Origin: Streptococcus ictaluri 707-05
Lineage (GTDB): Bacteria > Bacillota > Bacilli > Lactobacillales > Streptococcaceae
Reading direction: 5' to 3'
Assembly (NCBI RefSeq): GCF_000188015.2
Contig: NZ_AEUX02000007.1
Span: forward strand, 1-64,000
DNA: 64,000 nucleotides
Part shown: one piece after another, positions 37,031-46,750 of the stretch
Numbering within the stretch: position 1 is the stretch's first letter
Layout: every line of letters begins with the position of its first letter
Position numbers and translations under genes: made by a program
The notes under the pieces: generated by a model
Told to the model about the DNA's origin: nothing
The model's input: only the letters and a program-made list of their open reading frames with translations
The model's database searches: none

Positions 37031-38830
37031 TGGACTGCTTTAGTTAAGGAAGGTTCAAAGCTACGGATAGACCTATTGAGCCGTGACTATAGAGTCTTTA
37101 AGCTCCGACTAAATCAGTGGCATTCTGTTTTCCAAGAACTAACAAGTGAACTGGATCAGTCCAATCATAGCATAGTGAATTTAGTGATTTATCAAAAGGC
37201 CCTTAGCCCTAAAGAAGTTTGGGAAATTTGGGAGTATTCCTTAAAGCAAAAAAATAATACAAATGAAGGGGCTTTTATCTCTGATGAAAAAATTCTTTTT
37301 GAAAGTGGCCTCAATCATCAGCCCAATAAAGATGGCGTCTATACTTATCGTATCCCAGCACTTTTAAAAACCCAAGAAGGAACCTTAATCGCAGGAGCTG
37401 ATCAACGTTGGGAACATTTTAGGGACTGGGGTACTATTGCCATGGTCGTCCGTAGGAGTGAAGATAAGGGAGAAAGTTGGCAAGAGATTCAGACCTTGGT
37501 TAAGCTTCGTGACAATCCTTTGGCACCTAAAGGAAAGAGTCATCTTGATGAATACTCAGATTCCCCTGTCAATATTGATATGGTATTAGTGCAAGATCAT
37601 CTCTCAAAAACGAAACGCATTTTTTCTATTTATGACATGTATCCTGCAGGACGTGGGATTTTTGGTATGACAGATAGTCCAGAGCAGGAATATAGCCAAA
37701 TGGATCAAAAGTCTTACCTCAATCTTTATAAAGTAGATCAAAAGGATCACAAAGAAAAGGGGATATACACCGTTCGAGAAAATGGGGTGGTCTATGCACC
37801 AGACGGTCAACCCACAGATTATCATGTGGTTATAGTGTCGACACAGAAGAACTATTCGGACTTAGGCGATATCTATCATGGAAAAAAACGAATAGGCAAT
37901 ATCTACTTTACAAGCTACAAGAGTTCACCTTTTCGAATTGCTAAATCTAACTATATCTGGTTATCCTATAGTGATGATGATGGTAAGTCCTGGTCTTCCC
38001 CACGAGATATTACAGCGAATCTTCGACATCCAGGTATTAAATTTTTAGGGGTGGGGCCAGGTGCTGGAATTGTCTTGAGGCACGGTGCCTATGCTGGTCG
38101 AATTGTGGTTCCTGCCTATAGCACTAACTGGCTTTCTCACTTAGAGAGCTCACAATCATCCAGAGTGATATATTCGGATGATCATGGGGAAAGCTGGCAA
38201 CTTGGAGATGCTGTTAATGATAATCGTTTACTGGAAAATGGTGAGACAATTCATTCTACAAGTATGGATAAAAGACATGTGTTTGACCAAAATACCGAGT
38301 CGGCTGTAGTGCAATTAAAAAATGGGGACCTTAAATTATTTCTTAGAAATACGGCAAAAGCCAACTGTCTCCAAGTTGCAACAAGTAAAGACGGTGGCAA
38401 GTCCTTTGAAAAGGATTTAGACATTTACGGCGAGGTACCAGAAGCTTATGTGCAACTTTCAGCGGTAGCCTTTGAACGTGACCAAAAAGAGTATATTCTC
38501 TTAGTCAATGCGAATGGTCCAGGTGATCTTCGTCAAGATGGCTATGCTCGTCTAGCAGAAGTTCAAGCGGATGGCAGTTTAAAATGGCTATCACATCGTT
38601 TGCTTCAAGCGGGTAAGTTTGCTTATAACTGTGTCCAAATGATAGATGATCATCATTTTGGGGTCTTATATGAGCATTCCAAAGGGAATCAAAATGATTT
38701 TAACTTAATCTTTAAAACCTTTAACTGGCAATACCTTACAGAAGGCTTCACTAAGCAAGAGCAAGGCAAGATATCTTTTAGCCAACTATCTGTTAAGGAT
38801 TTCTTCTTTATTTGTCAGCAACTGTTTTAA
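37031..38830 (+). pseudogene. GH33 sialidase, 5' end lost to IS insertion
   Basis: The frame is open from the IS right end (TALVKEGSKLRIDLLSRDY) through 584 codons counted from the first Met. The start is the end of a laminin-G/lectin-like domain ('VNLVIYQKALSPKEVWEI'); then the six-bladed catalytic domain with YRIP near 91-94 and four Asp boxes (SEDKGESW, SDDDGKSW, SDDHGESW, SKDGGKSF). The enzyme cuts terminal sialic acid from host glycans. Signal peptide and promoter are now cut off by the IS, so secretion is lost even if some protein is made. It has no LPXTG. The downstream lac.1 and nagA genes could use the released sugars. Confidence 0.85.
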
Positions 38831-38835
38831 AACAA

Positions 38836-38868
38836 AAAGGACTTTCACTGATCAGTGAAAGTCTTTTT
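38836..38868. terminator. Bidirectional terminator, sialidase / lacR
   Basis: AAGGACTTTCACTGATCAGT pairs with ACTGATCAGTGAAAGTC; the core GACTTTCACTG-ATC-AGTGAAAGTC is a perfect stem followed by TTTTTT. It serves the convergent sialidase and repressor genes. Confidence 0.85.
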
Positions 38869-38901
38869 TGTTCTTCAATGATTATCCTTATTAAAAGCTT
38901 T

Positions 38902-39672
38902 TTAACCTTCGTCATTTTTAGCCACATAAAGTTTGGTAAAGGCTTGGTAACGTTGGCGGATATCTTCTGATAAGTTGGAATCCGTGATGATAGCATCAAT
39001 CTGATCAAGTTGATAAAAAACAAAGAAATCATAGCTATTGAATTTTTGATTATCAACTAATAAGTATTTTTCAATGGCATTATCAAACGCTAATTTTTGA
39101 ATGTCTCCTTCGCTTTCGCTATAAGTGGCAATGTCGTTTTTATAAATCCCATTACAGCTAATAAAGGCCTTTGCAAACTTTAAAGCTTTGATATTCTGGC
39201 TAGCTAGTGAACCGACAAAAGCACCGGTAATAGCACGGTATTCACCTCCAATTAAGATGAGATCAACGCTTTTACTATCTTGAAGGATATTAAAGACAGG
39301 TAGGCTATTGGTTATGATGCGAATCTTACGATTTTTTAAGGCTTCTGCCAAAAATTCCAAGGTGGTACCTGGTCCTATAAAAATGGTTTCGCCATCTTTA
39401 ACCCATTGTGTCGCATAGGAAGCTAATTGTTTTTTTTCTTGAGTTTGAACCGTTTGTTTTTCCGTATTGGAGCGTTCTTTTTTAGGGAGCATGGTAAGAC
39501 TCTGGGCACCCCCGTGGATGCGAACTAACTTACCGGCTTTCTCTAATTCATCCAAGTCTCTTCTAGCTGTCATGTCTGATACGTTTAAGCTTTCCATGAT
39601 GTCTGTAACAGTGATGATGCCTTCATCATTTATTTTTTCTGTGATTTTTAGAAGTCGTTCTTTTTTTAGCAT
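38902..39672 (-). CDS. lacR: DeoR-family repressor (LacR-type)
   Basis: 256 residues: an N-terminal winged helix (KKERLLKITEKINDEGIITV, 'VSDMTARRDLDELEKAGKLVRIHGGA') and a C-terminal sugar-phosphate sensor domain ('VKDGETIFIGPGTTLEFLAEAL', 'ISCNGIYKND'). LacR of this family responds to tagatose-6-phosphate and blocks tagatose-pathway operons. It is divergent from the Lac.1-type operon with a 208-bp shared control region. The target-specific symbol (lacR.1) is inferred from the neighbourhood. Confidence 0.88.
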   Translation of the reverse strand: MLKKERLLKITEKINDEGIITVTDIMESLNVSDMTARRDLDELEKAGKLVRIHGGAQSLTMLPKKERSNTEKQTVQTQEKKQLASYATQWVKDGETIFIGPGTTLEFLAEALKNRKIRIITNSLPVFNILQDSKSVDLILIGGEYRAITGAFVGSLASQNIKALKFAKAFISCNGIYKNDIATYSESEGDIQKLAFDNAIEKYLLVDNQKFNSYDFFVFYQLDQIDAIITDSNLSEDIRQRYQAFTKLYVAKNDEG

Positions 39673-39775
39673 CCAAAGACCTCCTCTCTTTTCTATTTCT
39701 TTTATTTATCATAGCATAACAAGGATAAATTAGCAACAAAACAAAATAAATAAAACAAAAATAAACAAAATGGTG

Positions 39776-39823
39776 TTGATTTATGTTTATAGATATACTA
39801 TAATGAATTTGTAAACGGTTACC
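39776..39823 (+). promoter_or_regulatory. lac.1 operon promoter with cre site
   Basis: TTGATT (39776-39781), 17-bp spacer, TATAAT (39799-39804). TTGTAAACGGTTACC at 39809-39823 is a CcpA site just after the -10. Upstream, A-rich repeats with AAACAAAA and ATAAACAAAA, and TTTATGTTTAT inside the promoter, are the likely LacR-binding sequences. Confidence 0.75.
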
Positions 39824-39880
39824 AGAATTAAATCAGATCAGTGATTGGGTAGCTGGACAAGGTCAGAAAGGTGGTTTAAG

Positions 39881-40354
39881 GTGTTTTCAAATACTCTATT
39901 TACAGATGCTAAGACGCAAGAAGAGCTCTTTGCTGAGGTTGCTAAGCACTTAGTGTCTGTTGACTACGTGACTCCAGATTATGGTCAAGCTCTCTTAGAA
40001 CGGGAAAAGGTTTTTCCGACAGGTTTAAAGGTTGATCTAAAAGATGGCTCTGAGTTATTGTATGCTGCGATTCCTCACACTGAAACTCAATTTTGTTTGG
40101 TGGATCAGGTGGTTTATGTCAAGAATTCACAGCCAATTACCTTTCAGCATATGATTAATCTAGAAGAAAAGTGTCTTGTGCCCCATTGCTTCTTTATTAT
40201 TAATAGTCGTGCTAATAGCCAAACGGAGATTCTCTCTAATCTGATAACGTTTTTTATTACCAAAGGAAATCTTGCTCACTTATCCCAGCTTGGGAAAAAT
40301 GAGGAAGCAATAAGTTCATTTTTAAAAGAAAAAGGAGTGTTTCAAAATGATTAA
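39881..40354 (+). CDS. PTS galactose/galactitol-type EIIA
   Basis: 157 residues from a GTG at 39881, after AGAAAGGTGG; the frame runs further up without a better start. The EIIA mannitol/fructose-type fold holds the phosphorylated His in 'AAIPHTETQ'. It passes phosphate from HPr to EIIB. It overlaps EIIB by 8 bp. First gene of the operon. Confidence 0.85.
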   Translation: MFSNTLFTDAKTQEELFAEVAKHLVSVDYVTPDYGQALLEREKVFPTGLKVDLKDGSELLYAAIPHTETQFCLVDQVVYVKNSQPITFQHMINLEEKCLVPHCFFIINSRANSQTEILSNLITFFITKGNLAHLSQLGKNEEAISSFLKEKGVFQND

Positions 40355-40652
40355 GATTTTAGCAGCGTGCGGTGCGGGTGTGAATTCAAGTCACCAAATT
40401 AAGGATGCCATCGAAAGTCGTTTGAGTGACCGTGGCTATGAGGTTCACTGTGATGCCGTAATGGTTAAGGATATTACCGAAGAATTGGCGGCTCGCTATG
40501 ACATTTTTGCTCCAATCGCTAAGACTGATTTAGGGTTTGACATGCCAATTCCTATTGTAGAAGCTGGTCCTATTCTTTACCGTATACCGGCAATGAGTGA
40601 TCCAGTTTTTAATGAGTTAGAGCGCGTGATTAACGAGCATCACTTAAGTTAA
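40347..40652 (+). CDS. PTS galactose/galactitol-type EIIB
   Basis: 101 residues with the P-loop CGAGVNSS near residue 8, whose cysteine carries the phosphate, in 'ILAACGAGVNSSHQIKDAIE'. Start ATG overlaps the EIIA stop (ATGATTAA). It phosphorylates the sugar brought in by EIIC. Confidence 0.9.
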   Translation: MIKILAACGAGVNSSHQIKDAIESRLSDRGYEVHCDAVMVKDITEELAARYDIFAPIAKTDLGFDMPIPIVEAGPILYRIPAMSDPVFNELERVINEHHLS

Positions 40653-40664
40653 TGACACAATAGA

Positions 40665-42130
40665 TAAAAGAAGATGTTGTCATACAAGAAATTCTCAAAT
40701 TCACTAACCTGGTCTTTGATCCTGTTATAAAAATGGGGTCAGGGGTTATTATGTTGATTGTTCTTACCATTTTAGCCATGGTCTTTGGGGTTAAATTTAC
40801 CAAGGCATTAGAAGGTGGGATTAAGTTAGCTATTGCCTTGACTGGTATTGGTGCTATTATCGGTATTTTGACAGGTGCTTTCTCAGAATCGCTCCAAGCT
40901 TTTGTTAAGAATACAGGAATTAGCTTGACGGTTATTGATGTGGGCTGGGCTCCTCTAACTACCATCACTTGGGGATCGCCATATACCTTGTATTTCTTAT
41001 TGGTTATGTTAATTGTTAATATCGTGATGATTGCTTTGAACAAAACCAACACATTGGATGTGGATATTTTTGATATCTGGCATTTGTCCATTACGGGACT
41101 GCTAATCATGTGGTACGCTGCTCGCAATCACTTGCCTATCTTTTTATCCGTATTGATTGCAACGATTGCCATTGTTTTGGTAGGTGTTCTTAAGATAATC
41201 AATTCTGATTTGATGAAACCAACCTTTGATGACTTGCTTGGTACTGGACCTCAATCTCCTATGACATCAACTCATATGAATTATATGATGAATCCTATCA
41301 TCATGGTCTTAGATAAGATATTTGATAAGCTTTTCCCAGGACTTGATAAGTACGATTTTGATGCGGCTAAATTAAACAAGAAAATTGGTTTTTGGGGTTC
41401 TAAGTTCTTTATCGGTATGATTTTAGGATTTGTCATCGGTATTATGGGAGATCCTCATTTTACAAAAGAAGCCATCAAACACTGGTTTGAGCTTGGATTT
41501 ACGGCCGGTGCCTGTTTGGAATTGTTCTCGTTGATTGGTTCTTGGTTCATTGCTGCGGTTGAGCCACTCTCTCAAGGAATTACTAATTTTGCCAACAGTA
41601 AAATGCAAGGACGCCGTTTTAATATTGGTTTAGATTGGCCCTTTATTGCAGGTCGTGCTGAAATTTGGGCTTTTGCCAATATTTTAGCTCCAATCATGCT
41701 AATTGAAGCCATTTTATTATCAAAAGTAGGTAATGGTATTTTACCTTTAGCAGGGATTATTGCTATGGGGGTTACTCCAGCCTTACTTGTGGTAACACGG
41801 GGACGTTTAATTCGGATGATTATCTTTGGTTCTCTCTTATTGCCGCTCTTTCTTTTATCAGGAACGATGATTGCGCCTTTTGCAACAGAGCTAGCTAAAA
41901 AAGTTGGTGCATTTCCAGCAGGTGCAAACGCAAGCTCACTCATTACTCACTCTACCTTAGAAGGACCAATGGAAAAAATCTTTGGTTATGTGATTGGACA
42001 AGCAACAACAGGACAACTTGCTGCTATCATTAATCTAATCATCTTTGTAGCCATTTATCTTGGACTCTTTGCTTGGTATGCCAAACAAATGAAGGCGCGT
42101 AACGCCATTTATGCTGAAAAATTAAAATAA
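40665..42130 (+). CDS. PTS galactose/galactitol-type EIIC (GatC family)
   Basis: A polytopic permease with about ten membrane helices and GatC signature text ('TGAFSESLQAFVKNTG', 'SPMTSTHMNYMMNP', 'AVEPLSQGITNFANSKMQGR'). The clear frame opens at ATG 40733 (465 residues), but GatC-like sequence continues upstream in the same frame (DVVIQEILKFTNLVFDPVIK) to about 40,672, where there is no ATG, GTG or TTG and no ribosome site; AUA or a mutated start are the options. If the start is lost, sugar uptake through this system fails. A terminator-like hairpin follows the gene. Confidence 0.85.
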
Positions 42131-42156
42131 CAAAGGATAAGGATTTTCCACCATAG

Positions 42157-42190
42157 AAGCGCTCAAAAAATCCTGAGCGCTTTTCTTCTC
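42157..42190 (+). terminator. Intra-operon attenuator before lacA
   Basis: AAGCGCTC-AAAAAATCCT-GAGCGCTTTTCTTCTC: 8-bp perfect stem with a T-rich tail, between the PTS and the tagatose genes. It would make lacABCD less expressed than the PTS. Confidence 0.7.
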
Positions 42191-42240
42191 AGTCTTGTTA
42201 TTAGCAAACTGATTGGTGGCAAACAGAAAGAAGGTAACTC

Positions 42241-42666
42241 ATGCCAATTATTTTAGGTGCAGATGCAAAAGGTTATCCATTAAAAGAAATTATCAAGGCT
42301 TTTCTTCAATCAGAAGGGTACTTGGTTACAGATGTAACAGACAAAGACAGAGATTTTGTTGATAATACCTTGGCGGTTGCTAAAGCAGTTAATGAAGCTC
42401 CTGATCATTTGGGGATAATGATTGATGCTTATGGCGCAGGTCCCTTTATGGTAGCTACTAAAATCAAAGGTATGGTGGCATATCAAGTATCCGATGAGCG
42501 ATCTGCCTATATGACAAGAGGCCATAACAATGCGCGTATGATTACCATGGGCTCTGAAATAGTCGGACAGGAATTGGCTAAGAATATTGCTAAAGGATTT
42601 GTGACGGGGCATTATGATGGTGGCCGTCACCAAATTCGAGTAGGCATGCTCAACAAAATGGCTTAG
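42241..42666 (+). CDS. lacA: Galactose-6-phosphate isomerase subunit LacA
   Basis: 141 residues of the RpiB/LacA fold ('[19 protein letters not shown]', '[21 protein letters not shown]', '[22 protein letters not shown]'). With LacB it turns galactose-6-phosphate into tagatose-6-phosphate. LacA carries fewer of the catalytic residues, LacB the rest, so both are needed. Intact, 17 bp before lacB. Confidence 0.93.
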   Translation: MPIILGADAKGYPLKEIIKAFLQSEGYLVTDVTDKDRDFVDNTLAVAKAVNEAPDHLGIMIDAYGAGPFMVATKIKGMVAYQVSDERSAYMTRGHNNARMITMGSEIVGQELAKNIAKGFVTGHYDGGRHQIRVGMLNKMA

Positions 42667-42683
42667 GTAAAGGAGAAGAGAAA

Positions 42684-43199
42684 ATGAAAATCGCGATTGG
42701 ATGTGACCATATTGTCACTAATGAAAAAATGGCTGTTTCTGATTTTTTAAAATCAAAAGGTTACCAAGTCCTTGATTTTGGAACCTACGACCATACCCGT
42801 ACCCACCACCCTATTTTTGGTAAGAAAGTGGGTGAAGCCGTAGCTAGTGGGCAAGCTGATCTGGGAGTTTGTATCTGTGGCACAGGTGTTGGTATTAATA
42901 ATGCCGTTAATAAAGTTCCAGGTATTCGCTCAGCCTTAGTCCGTGATATGACGACAGCTCTCTATGCCAAAGAGGAATTAAATGCCAATGTCATTGGTTT
43001 TGGCGGTAAAATCACTGGAGAGCTGCTCATGTGTGATATTATTGAGGCTTTTATTAAAGCCGAGTACAAAGAAAGTCCAAGTAATAAAGCCTTAATTGCT
43101 AAAATAGCTCATTTAGAGACCCATCATGCCAATCAAGAAGACCCACACTTTTTTGATGAATTTTTAGAGAAATGGGATCGTGGGGAATATCACGATTAG
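42684..43199 (+). CDS. lacB: Galactose-6-phosphate isomerase subunit LacB
   Basis: 171 residues, RpiB-like, with '[16 protein letters not shown]', '[22 protein letters not shown]' (catalytic Cys) and '[15 protein letters not shown]'. It forms the heteromultimer with LacA. AGGAGAAG precedes the ATG. The stop is 9 bp before lacC. Confidence 0.95.
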   Translation: MKIAIGCDHIVTNEKMAVSDFLKSKGYQVLDFGTYDHTRTHHPIFGKKVGEAVASGQADLGVCICGTGVGINNAVNKVPGIRSALVRDMTTALYAKEELNANVIGFGGKITGELLMCDIIEAFIKAEYKESPSNKALIAKIAHLETHHANQEDPHFFDEFLEKWDRGEYHD

Positions 43200-43207
43200 G
43201 AGGATTT

Positions 43208-44140
43208 ATGATTTTAACCATCACCTTGAATCCTTCGATTGATATTGCTTATCCCCTTGATGACTTTCAGCTGGATAAAGTCAATCGCCTTAATCGGGTA
43301 GAAAAAACAGCCAGAGGAAAAGGACTAAATGTCAGCCGCGTCTTAGCACAAGCTGGTCAATCTCTTACAGCTACTGGACTGATTGGTGGTCATTTAGGAG
43401 CTTTCTTACTTGATCGATTGAAGGAAGAGGGTATTAGCAATTGTTTTTATCAGATTAAAGAAGAAACTCGTAACTGTATTGCTATTTTACATCAAGGCAT
43501 GCAAACGGAGATTTTAGAGGCAGGTCCAAGCGTCAGTCAAGAAGAAGGAGAAAATTTTCTAAGCCATTTAGAAGCATTAATGAAGGATATCTCTGTAGTG
43601 ACTATTTCGGGAAGTTTGCCAAAAGGATTAGATCAAAACTATTATCAACGTCTTTTGGAGCTGATTAGACCTTATCATCCTCAAGTTTTAGTGGACTGTT
43701 CAGGCCCTGCTTTGAGAGCGGTGTTAGAAGGAAAGGAAAAGTCAACACTCATCAAACCTAACTTAGAAGAATTAGAAGGTTTGCTTGGCTTATCTGTTGG
43801 TTTGGATAATCAATCATTAAAAAGAGCACTGAGCCATTCTTACTTTGAGGGTCTTGAGTGGGTAGTGGTCTCTCTGGGATCTAAGGGGCCTTTTGCTAAA
43901 CACCATAATCACTATTACCGAGTTAGCATTCCGTCAATCAGTGTGGTAAACCCTGTCGGATCAGGAGATGCCACGGTAGCTGGATTAGCTTGGGGCTTAG
44001 CTCAAGAAGATGATGACAAGACACTACTAAAAAAGGCTAATGCCTTAGGCATTCTTAATGCTCAAGAGCCTAGAACAGGTCATGTCAATATGGCCAATTA
44101 CACACAACTGATTAATCACATTCAAGTAGAAGAGGTATAA
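43208..44140 (+). CDS. lacC: Tagatose-6-phosphate kinase LacC
   Basis: 310 residues, PfkB family, starting at the ATG at 43208 right after TAGGAGGATTT; the frame extends upstream into lacB. Substrate-binding N-terminus ([20 protein letters not shown]), '[17 protein letters not shown]' and the C-terminal '[14 protein letters not shown]' with the catalytic Asp. It makes tagatose-1,6-bisphosphate. Intact. Confidence 0.95.
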   Translation: MILTITLNPSIDIAYPLDDFQLDKVNRLNRVEKTARGKGLNVSRVLAQAGQSLTATGLIGGHLGAFLLDRLKEEGISNCFYQIKEETRNCIAILHQGMQTEILEAGPSVSQEEGENFLSHLEALMKDISVVTISGSLPKGLDQNYYQRLLELIRPYHPQVLVDCSGPALRAVLEGKEKSTLIKPNLEELEGLLGLSVGLDNQSLKRALSHSYFEGLEWVVVSLGSKGPFAKHHNHYYRVSIPSISVVNPVGSGDATVAGLAWGLAQEDDDKTLLKKANALGILNAQEPRTGHVNMANYTQLINHIQVEEV

Positions 44141-44141
44141 A

Positions 44142-45122
44142 ATGACACTAAGCGAAAGCAAAAAAGCCTATCTAGAACACCTTAGTCATGATGGCATTAT
44201 CTCCGCCTTGGCCTTTGACCAACGCGGAGCTCTGAAACGTATGATGGCAGCTCATCAAGAACAAGAGCCAAGTCTCGAGCAGGTTCAGGCGCTCAAGGTT
44301 ATGGTTTCAGAAGAATTGACCCCATATGCTTCAGCCATCTTACTAGACCCTGAATATGGTCTACCAGCTATTGAGCGTCGTGATGCTACTTGTGGTCTTC
44401 TTTTGTCCTATGAAAAAACTGGCTATGACACCACAACTACTAGTCGCTTACCAGATTGTTTGGTGGAGTGGTCAGTTAAGCGTCTGAAAGAAGCTGGGGC
44501 ACAAGCTGTTAAATTTTTAATTTATTATGATGTGGACGGAGATGCTCAGGTTAATCACCAAAAACAGGCTTACATCGAACGCATTGGATCCGAATGTGTG
44601 GCAGAAGACCTGCCTTTCTTCCTTGAAATTTTAAGTTATGATGAAAAGATTAAGGACAACAAGAGTCCTGAGTATGCCCTAGTAAAGGCACACAAGGTAA
44701 ACCAAGCCATGCGTCTGTTCTCTGATTAACGTTTTGGAGTGGATGTCTTAAAAGTAGAAGTCCCTGTTAATATGGATTATGTGGAAGGCTTTGCGACAGA
44801 GCAAGAGTTATTTAGCCAAGAAGAGGCAGCCCAAGCCTTTAAAGAGCAAGAAGCAGCTAGTCATCTGCCATATATTTACCTAAGTGCAGGAGTATCAGCT
44901 AAAAGCTTCCAAGAAACTCTTAGCTTTGCGGCGGCTTCTGGGGCACGCTTTAACGGTGTTCTTTGTGGTCGGGCTACTTGGGCAGGTTCTGTACCAGTCT
45001 ATATCTCAGAAGGAGAAGAAGCAGCTCGTCAGTGGTTACGCCAAGAGGGATTACAAAATATAGAGCAACTCAATCAAGTCCTTGCCCAAACGGCCAGTCC
45101 TTGGACAGAGAAAATGACTTGA
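44142..45122 (+). pseudogene. lacD: Tagatose-1,6-bisphosphate aldolase LacD with in-frame TAA
   Basis: 326 codons of the LacD family: '[16 protein letters not shown]', '[13 protein letters not shown]', '[13 protein letters not shown]' (Schiff-base Lys) and, after the lesion, '[15 protein letters not shown]' and '[16 protein letters not shown]'. It splits tagatose-1,6-bisphosphate into dihydroxyacetone phosphate and glyceraldehyde-3-phosphate. A TAA at 44727-44729 (codon 196) lies between 'RLFSD' and 'RFGVDV' in an unbroken frame. The Lac.1 copy of S. pyogenes (LacD.1) is a known regulator of the SpeB protease as well as an enzyme, so this loss could have regulatory effect. Confidence 0.92.
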
Positions 45123-45154
45123 TAAGCTTGCGCAATAAAGAGACAAAAACACAG

Positions 45155-45200
45155 GAATAGCTTGATAACAGCTTTATCACTGTGTTTTTTCTTATCTTTT
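45155..45200 (+). terminator. Terminator of the lac operon
   Basis: AAACACAGGAATAGCTTGAT, then TAACAGCTTTATCACTGTGTTTTTTCTT: AAACACAG pairs with CTGTGTTT before a T-tract. Confidence 0.65.
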
Positions 45201-45250
45201 TACTGAAAACATGGTAAACTAGAAAGAGACTAACAGACACTAGGTGACTT

Positions 45251-45865
45251 ATGACAATTGATATGTGGGAAATCTTAAACATCATTGGGACCATTGCTTT
45301 TGCTCTTTCTGGTGCTATTGTAGCTATGGAAGAAGAGTTTGATATCTTAGGCATCTTTATTTTGGGTTTTGTCACTGCTTTTGGTGGTGGCGCCATACGT
45401 AATACTTTAATTGGACTTCCCATTGAAGCCTTATGGGGGCAAAAACCAGAATTTGCCTGTGCTTTTATAGCTATGGTCTTGATTATGCTATTTCCTAGAC
45501 TCATCGCAAAGGGATGGGTTAGAGCTGCTGTCTTAACTGATGCGATAGGGTTAGCTGCTTTTAGTGTTCAAGGAGCCTTGCATGCTGTTCGCTTAAATCA
45601 ACCTCTAAGTGCCGTGATTGTAGCTGCTGTCTTAACAGGAGCTGGAGGTGGTGTGGTTCGAGATATCCTGGCAGGTCGCAAGCCAAGTGTCTTAAGAAGT
45701 GAAATCTATGCGGGTTGGTCTATTCTAGCTGGAATTTTGCTCTATTTCCGAGTAGTGGCAACAAACATTGAGTGCTATGCTTTAGTTGTTTTTTTAACCA
45801 CCATGCGAATGATTGGCAACCGACGTCAATGGCATCTCCCTAAGATCAAATGGAAGGAAGACTAA
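45251..45865 (+). CDS. TRIC-type trimeric cation channel (UPF0126)
   Basis: 204 residues with seven likely membrane helices arranged as two repeats, each with a glycine motif: 'GGGAIRNTLIG' and 'GGGVVRDILAG'. Bacterial TRIC proteins form trimeric monovalent-cation channels. Start ATG follows ACTAGGTGACTT, a weak ribosome site. It ends inside the 5' region of the next gene, so the two are probably co-transcribed. Confidence 0.88.
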   Translation: MTIDMWEILNIIGTIAFALSGAIVAMEEEFDILGIFILGFVTAFGGGAIRNTLIGLPIEALWGQKPEFACAFIAMVLIMLFPRLIAKGWVRAAVLTDAIGLAAFSVQGALHAVRLNQPLSAVIVAAVLTGAGGGVVRDILAGRKPSVLRSEIYAGWSILAGILLYFRVVATNIECYALVVFLTTMRMIGNRRQWHLPKIKWKED

Positions 45866-45870
45866 TAAAG

Positions 45871-46692
45871 ATGATTCGATTGATTGCAATTGACCTAGAT
45901 GGTACCTTGCTTAATGACCAAAAGCAAATACCTAAAGAAAATATTGTAGCTATTCAAAAAGCAACGGAAGCAGGACTTAAAATTGTACTTTGTACAGGAA
46001 GACCTAGCTCTGGAACAAAACCTTATTTTGACCAATTAGGTTTAACGAAAGAAGAATTTTTAATTCTAAACAATGGCTGTAGCACCTACAATAGCCCAAA
46101 CTGGGAATTGCGACACGCCAAGACACTAGACTTGTCAGATGTGGCAAGCTTGGAAGCTTTAAGCCAGCCCTTTCCAGACGTTTATTTGACCTTGACAGGA
46201 GAAAAAGATTATTTAGTTCTAGAGGAAACTGTCCCTGAATTGGTCCAAGCTGATGGCGATTTAGTCTTTACAAGGGTTAAGGCAACTGATTTGCGACAAT
46301 TAGAGCAAAGTGGACAGGTTATTTTCCAAGCCATGTATATGGGAGAAAAAGAGGCTCTAGATCGTTTTGAACTTTTAGCAAGAGACCAGTTGGCTCAGTC
46401 CTATAGTGTAGTGAGAAGCCAAGAAACTATTCTTGAAATCATGCCAAAAGGTGTGACAAAAGCCTATGCTTTAAAAGCCTTAGCTAATGATTTGTCTATA
46501 AGTCCACAAGAGGTGATGGCTATTGGAGATGCTCCTAATGATATTGAAATGTTACAATATGCTGGTTTAGGAGTGGCCATGGGAAATGCTGAAGAAACTA
46601 TAAAAGTATTAGCTGATAAGGTTAGTTTGACTAACAATCAAGCTGGCGTTGCCCATGCTATTTATCAATTTGCCATGACCCAGTCAACTTAA
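45871..46692 (+). CDS. Cof-type HAD-IIB phosphatase
   Basis: 273 residues from the ATG at 45871 (GGAAGG upstream). Motifs: 'IAIDLDGTLLND' (nucleophile Asp), 'VLCTGRPSSG', the Lys in 'GVTKAYALKAL' and 'VMAIGDAPNDIEML'. Cof phosphatases hydrolyse sugar phosphates and similar small molecules; this resembles YidA. The exact substrate cannot be read from sequence. Intact. Confidence 0.93.
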   Translation: MIRLIAIDLDGTLLNDQKQIPKENIVAIQKATEAGLKIVLCTGRPSSGTKPYFDQLGLTKEEFLILNNGCSTYNSPNWELRHAKTLDLSDVASLEALSQPFPDVYLTLTGEKDYLVLEETVPELVQADGDLVFTRVKATDLRQLEQSGQVIFQAMYMGEKEALDRFELLARDQLAQSYSVVRSQETILEIMPKGVTKAYALKALANDLSISPQEVMAIGDAPNDIEMLQYAGLGVAMGNAEETIKVLADKVSLTNNQAGVAHAIYQFAMTQST

Positions 46693-46714
46693 GCTATCTT
46701 ATTTTAGAAATCAA

Positions 46715-46744
46715 AAAATCCTTCCCAAATTTGGGAAGGATTTT
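46715..46744. terminator. Bidirectional terminator, HAD / TetR genes
   Basis: AAAATCCTTCCCAAA-TTTGGGAAGGATTTT is a perfect 15-bp palindrome ending the HAD gene and the convergent regulator gene. Confidence 0.9.
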
Positions 46745-46750
46745 AAGGGT

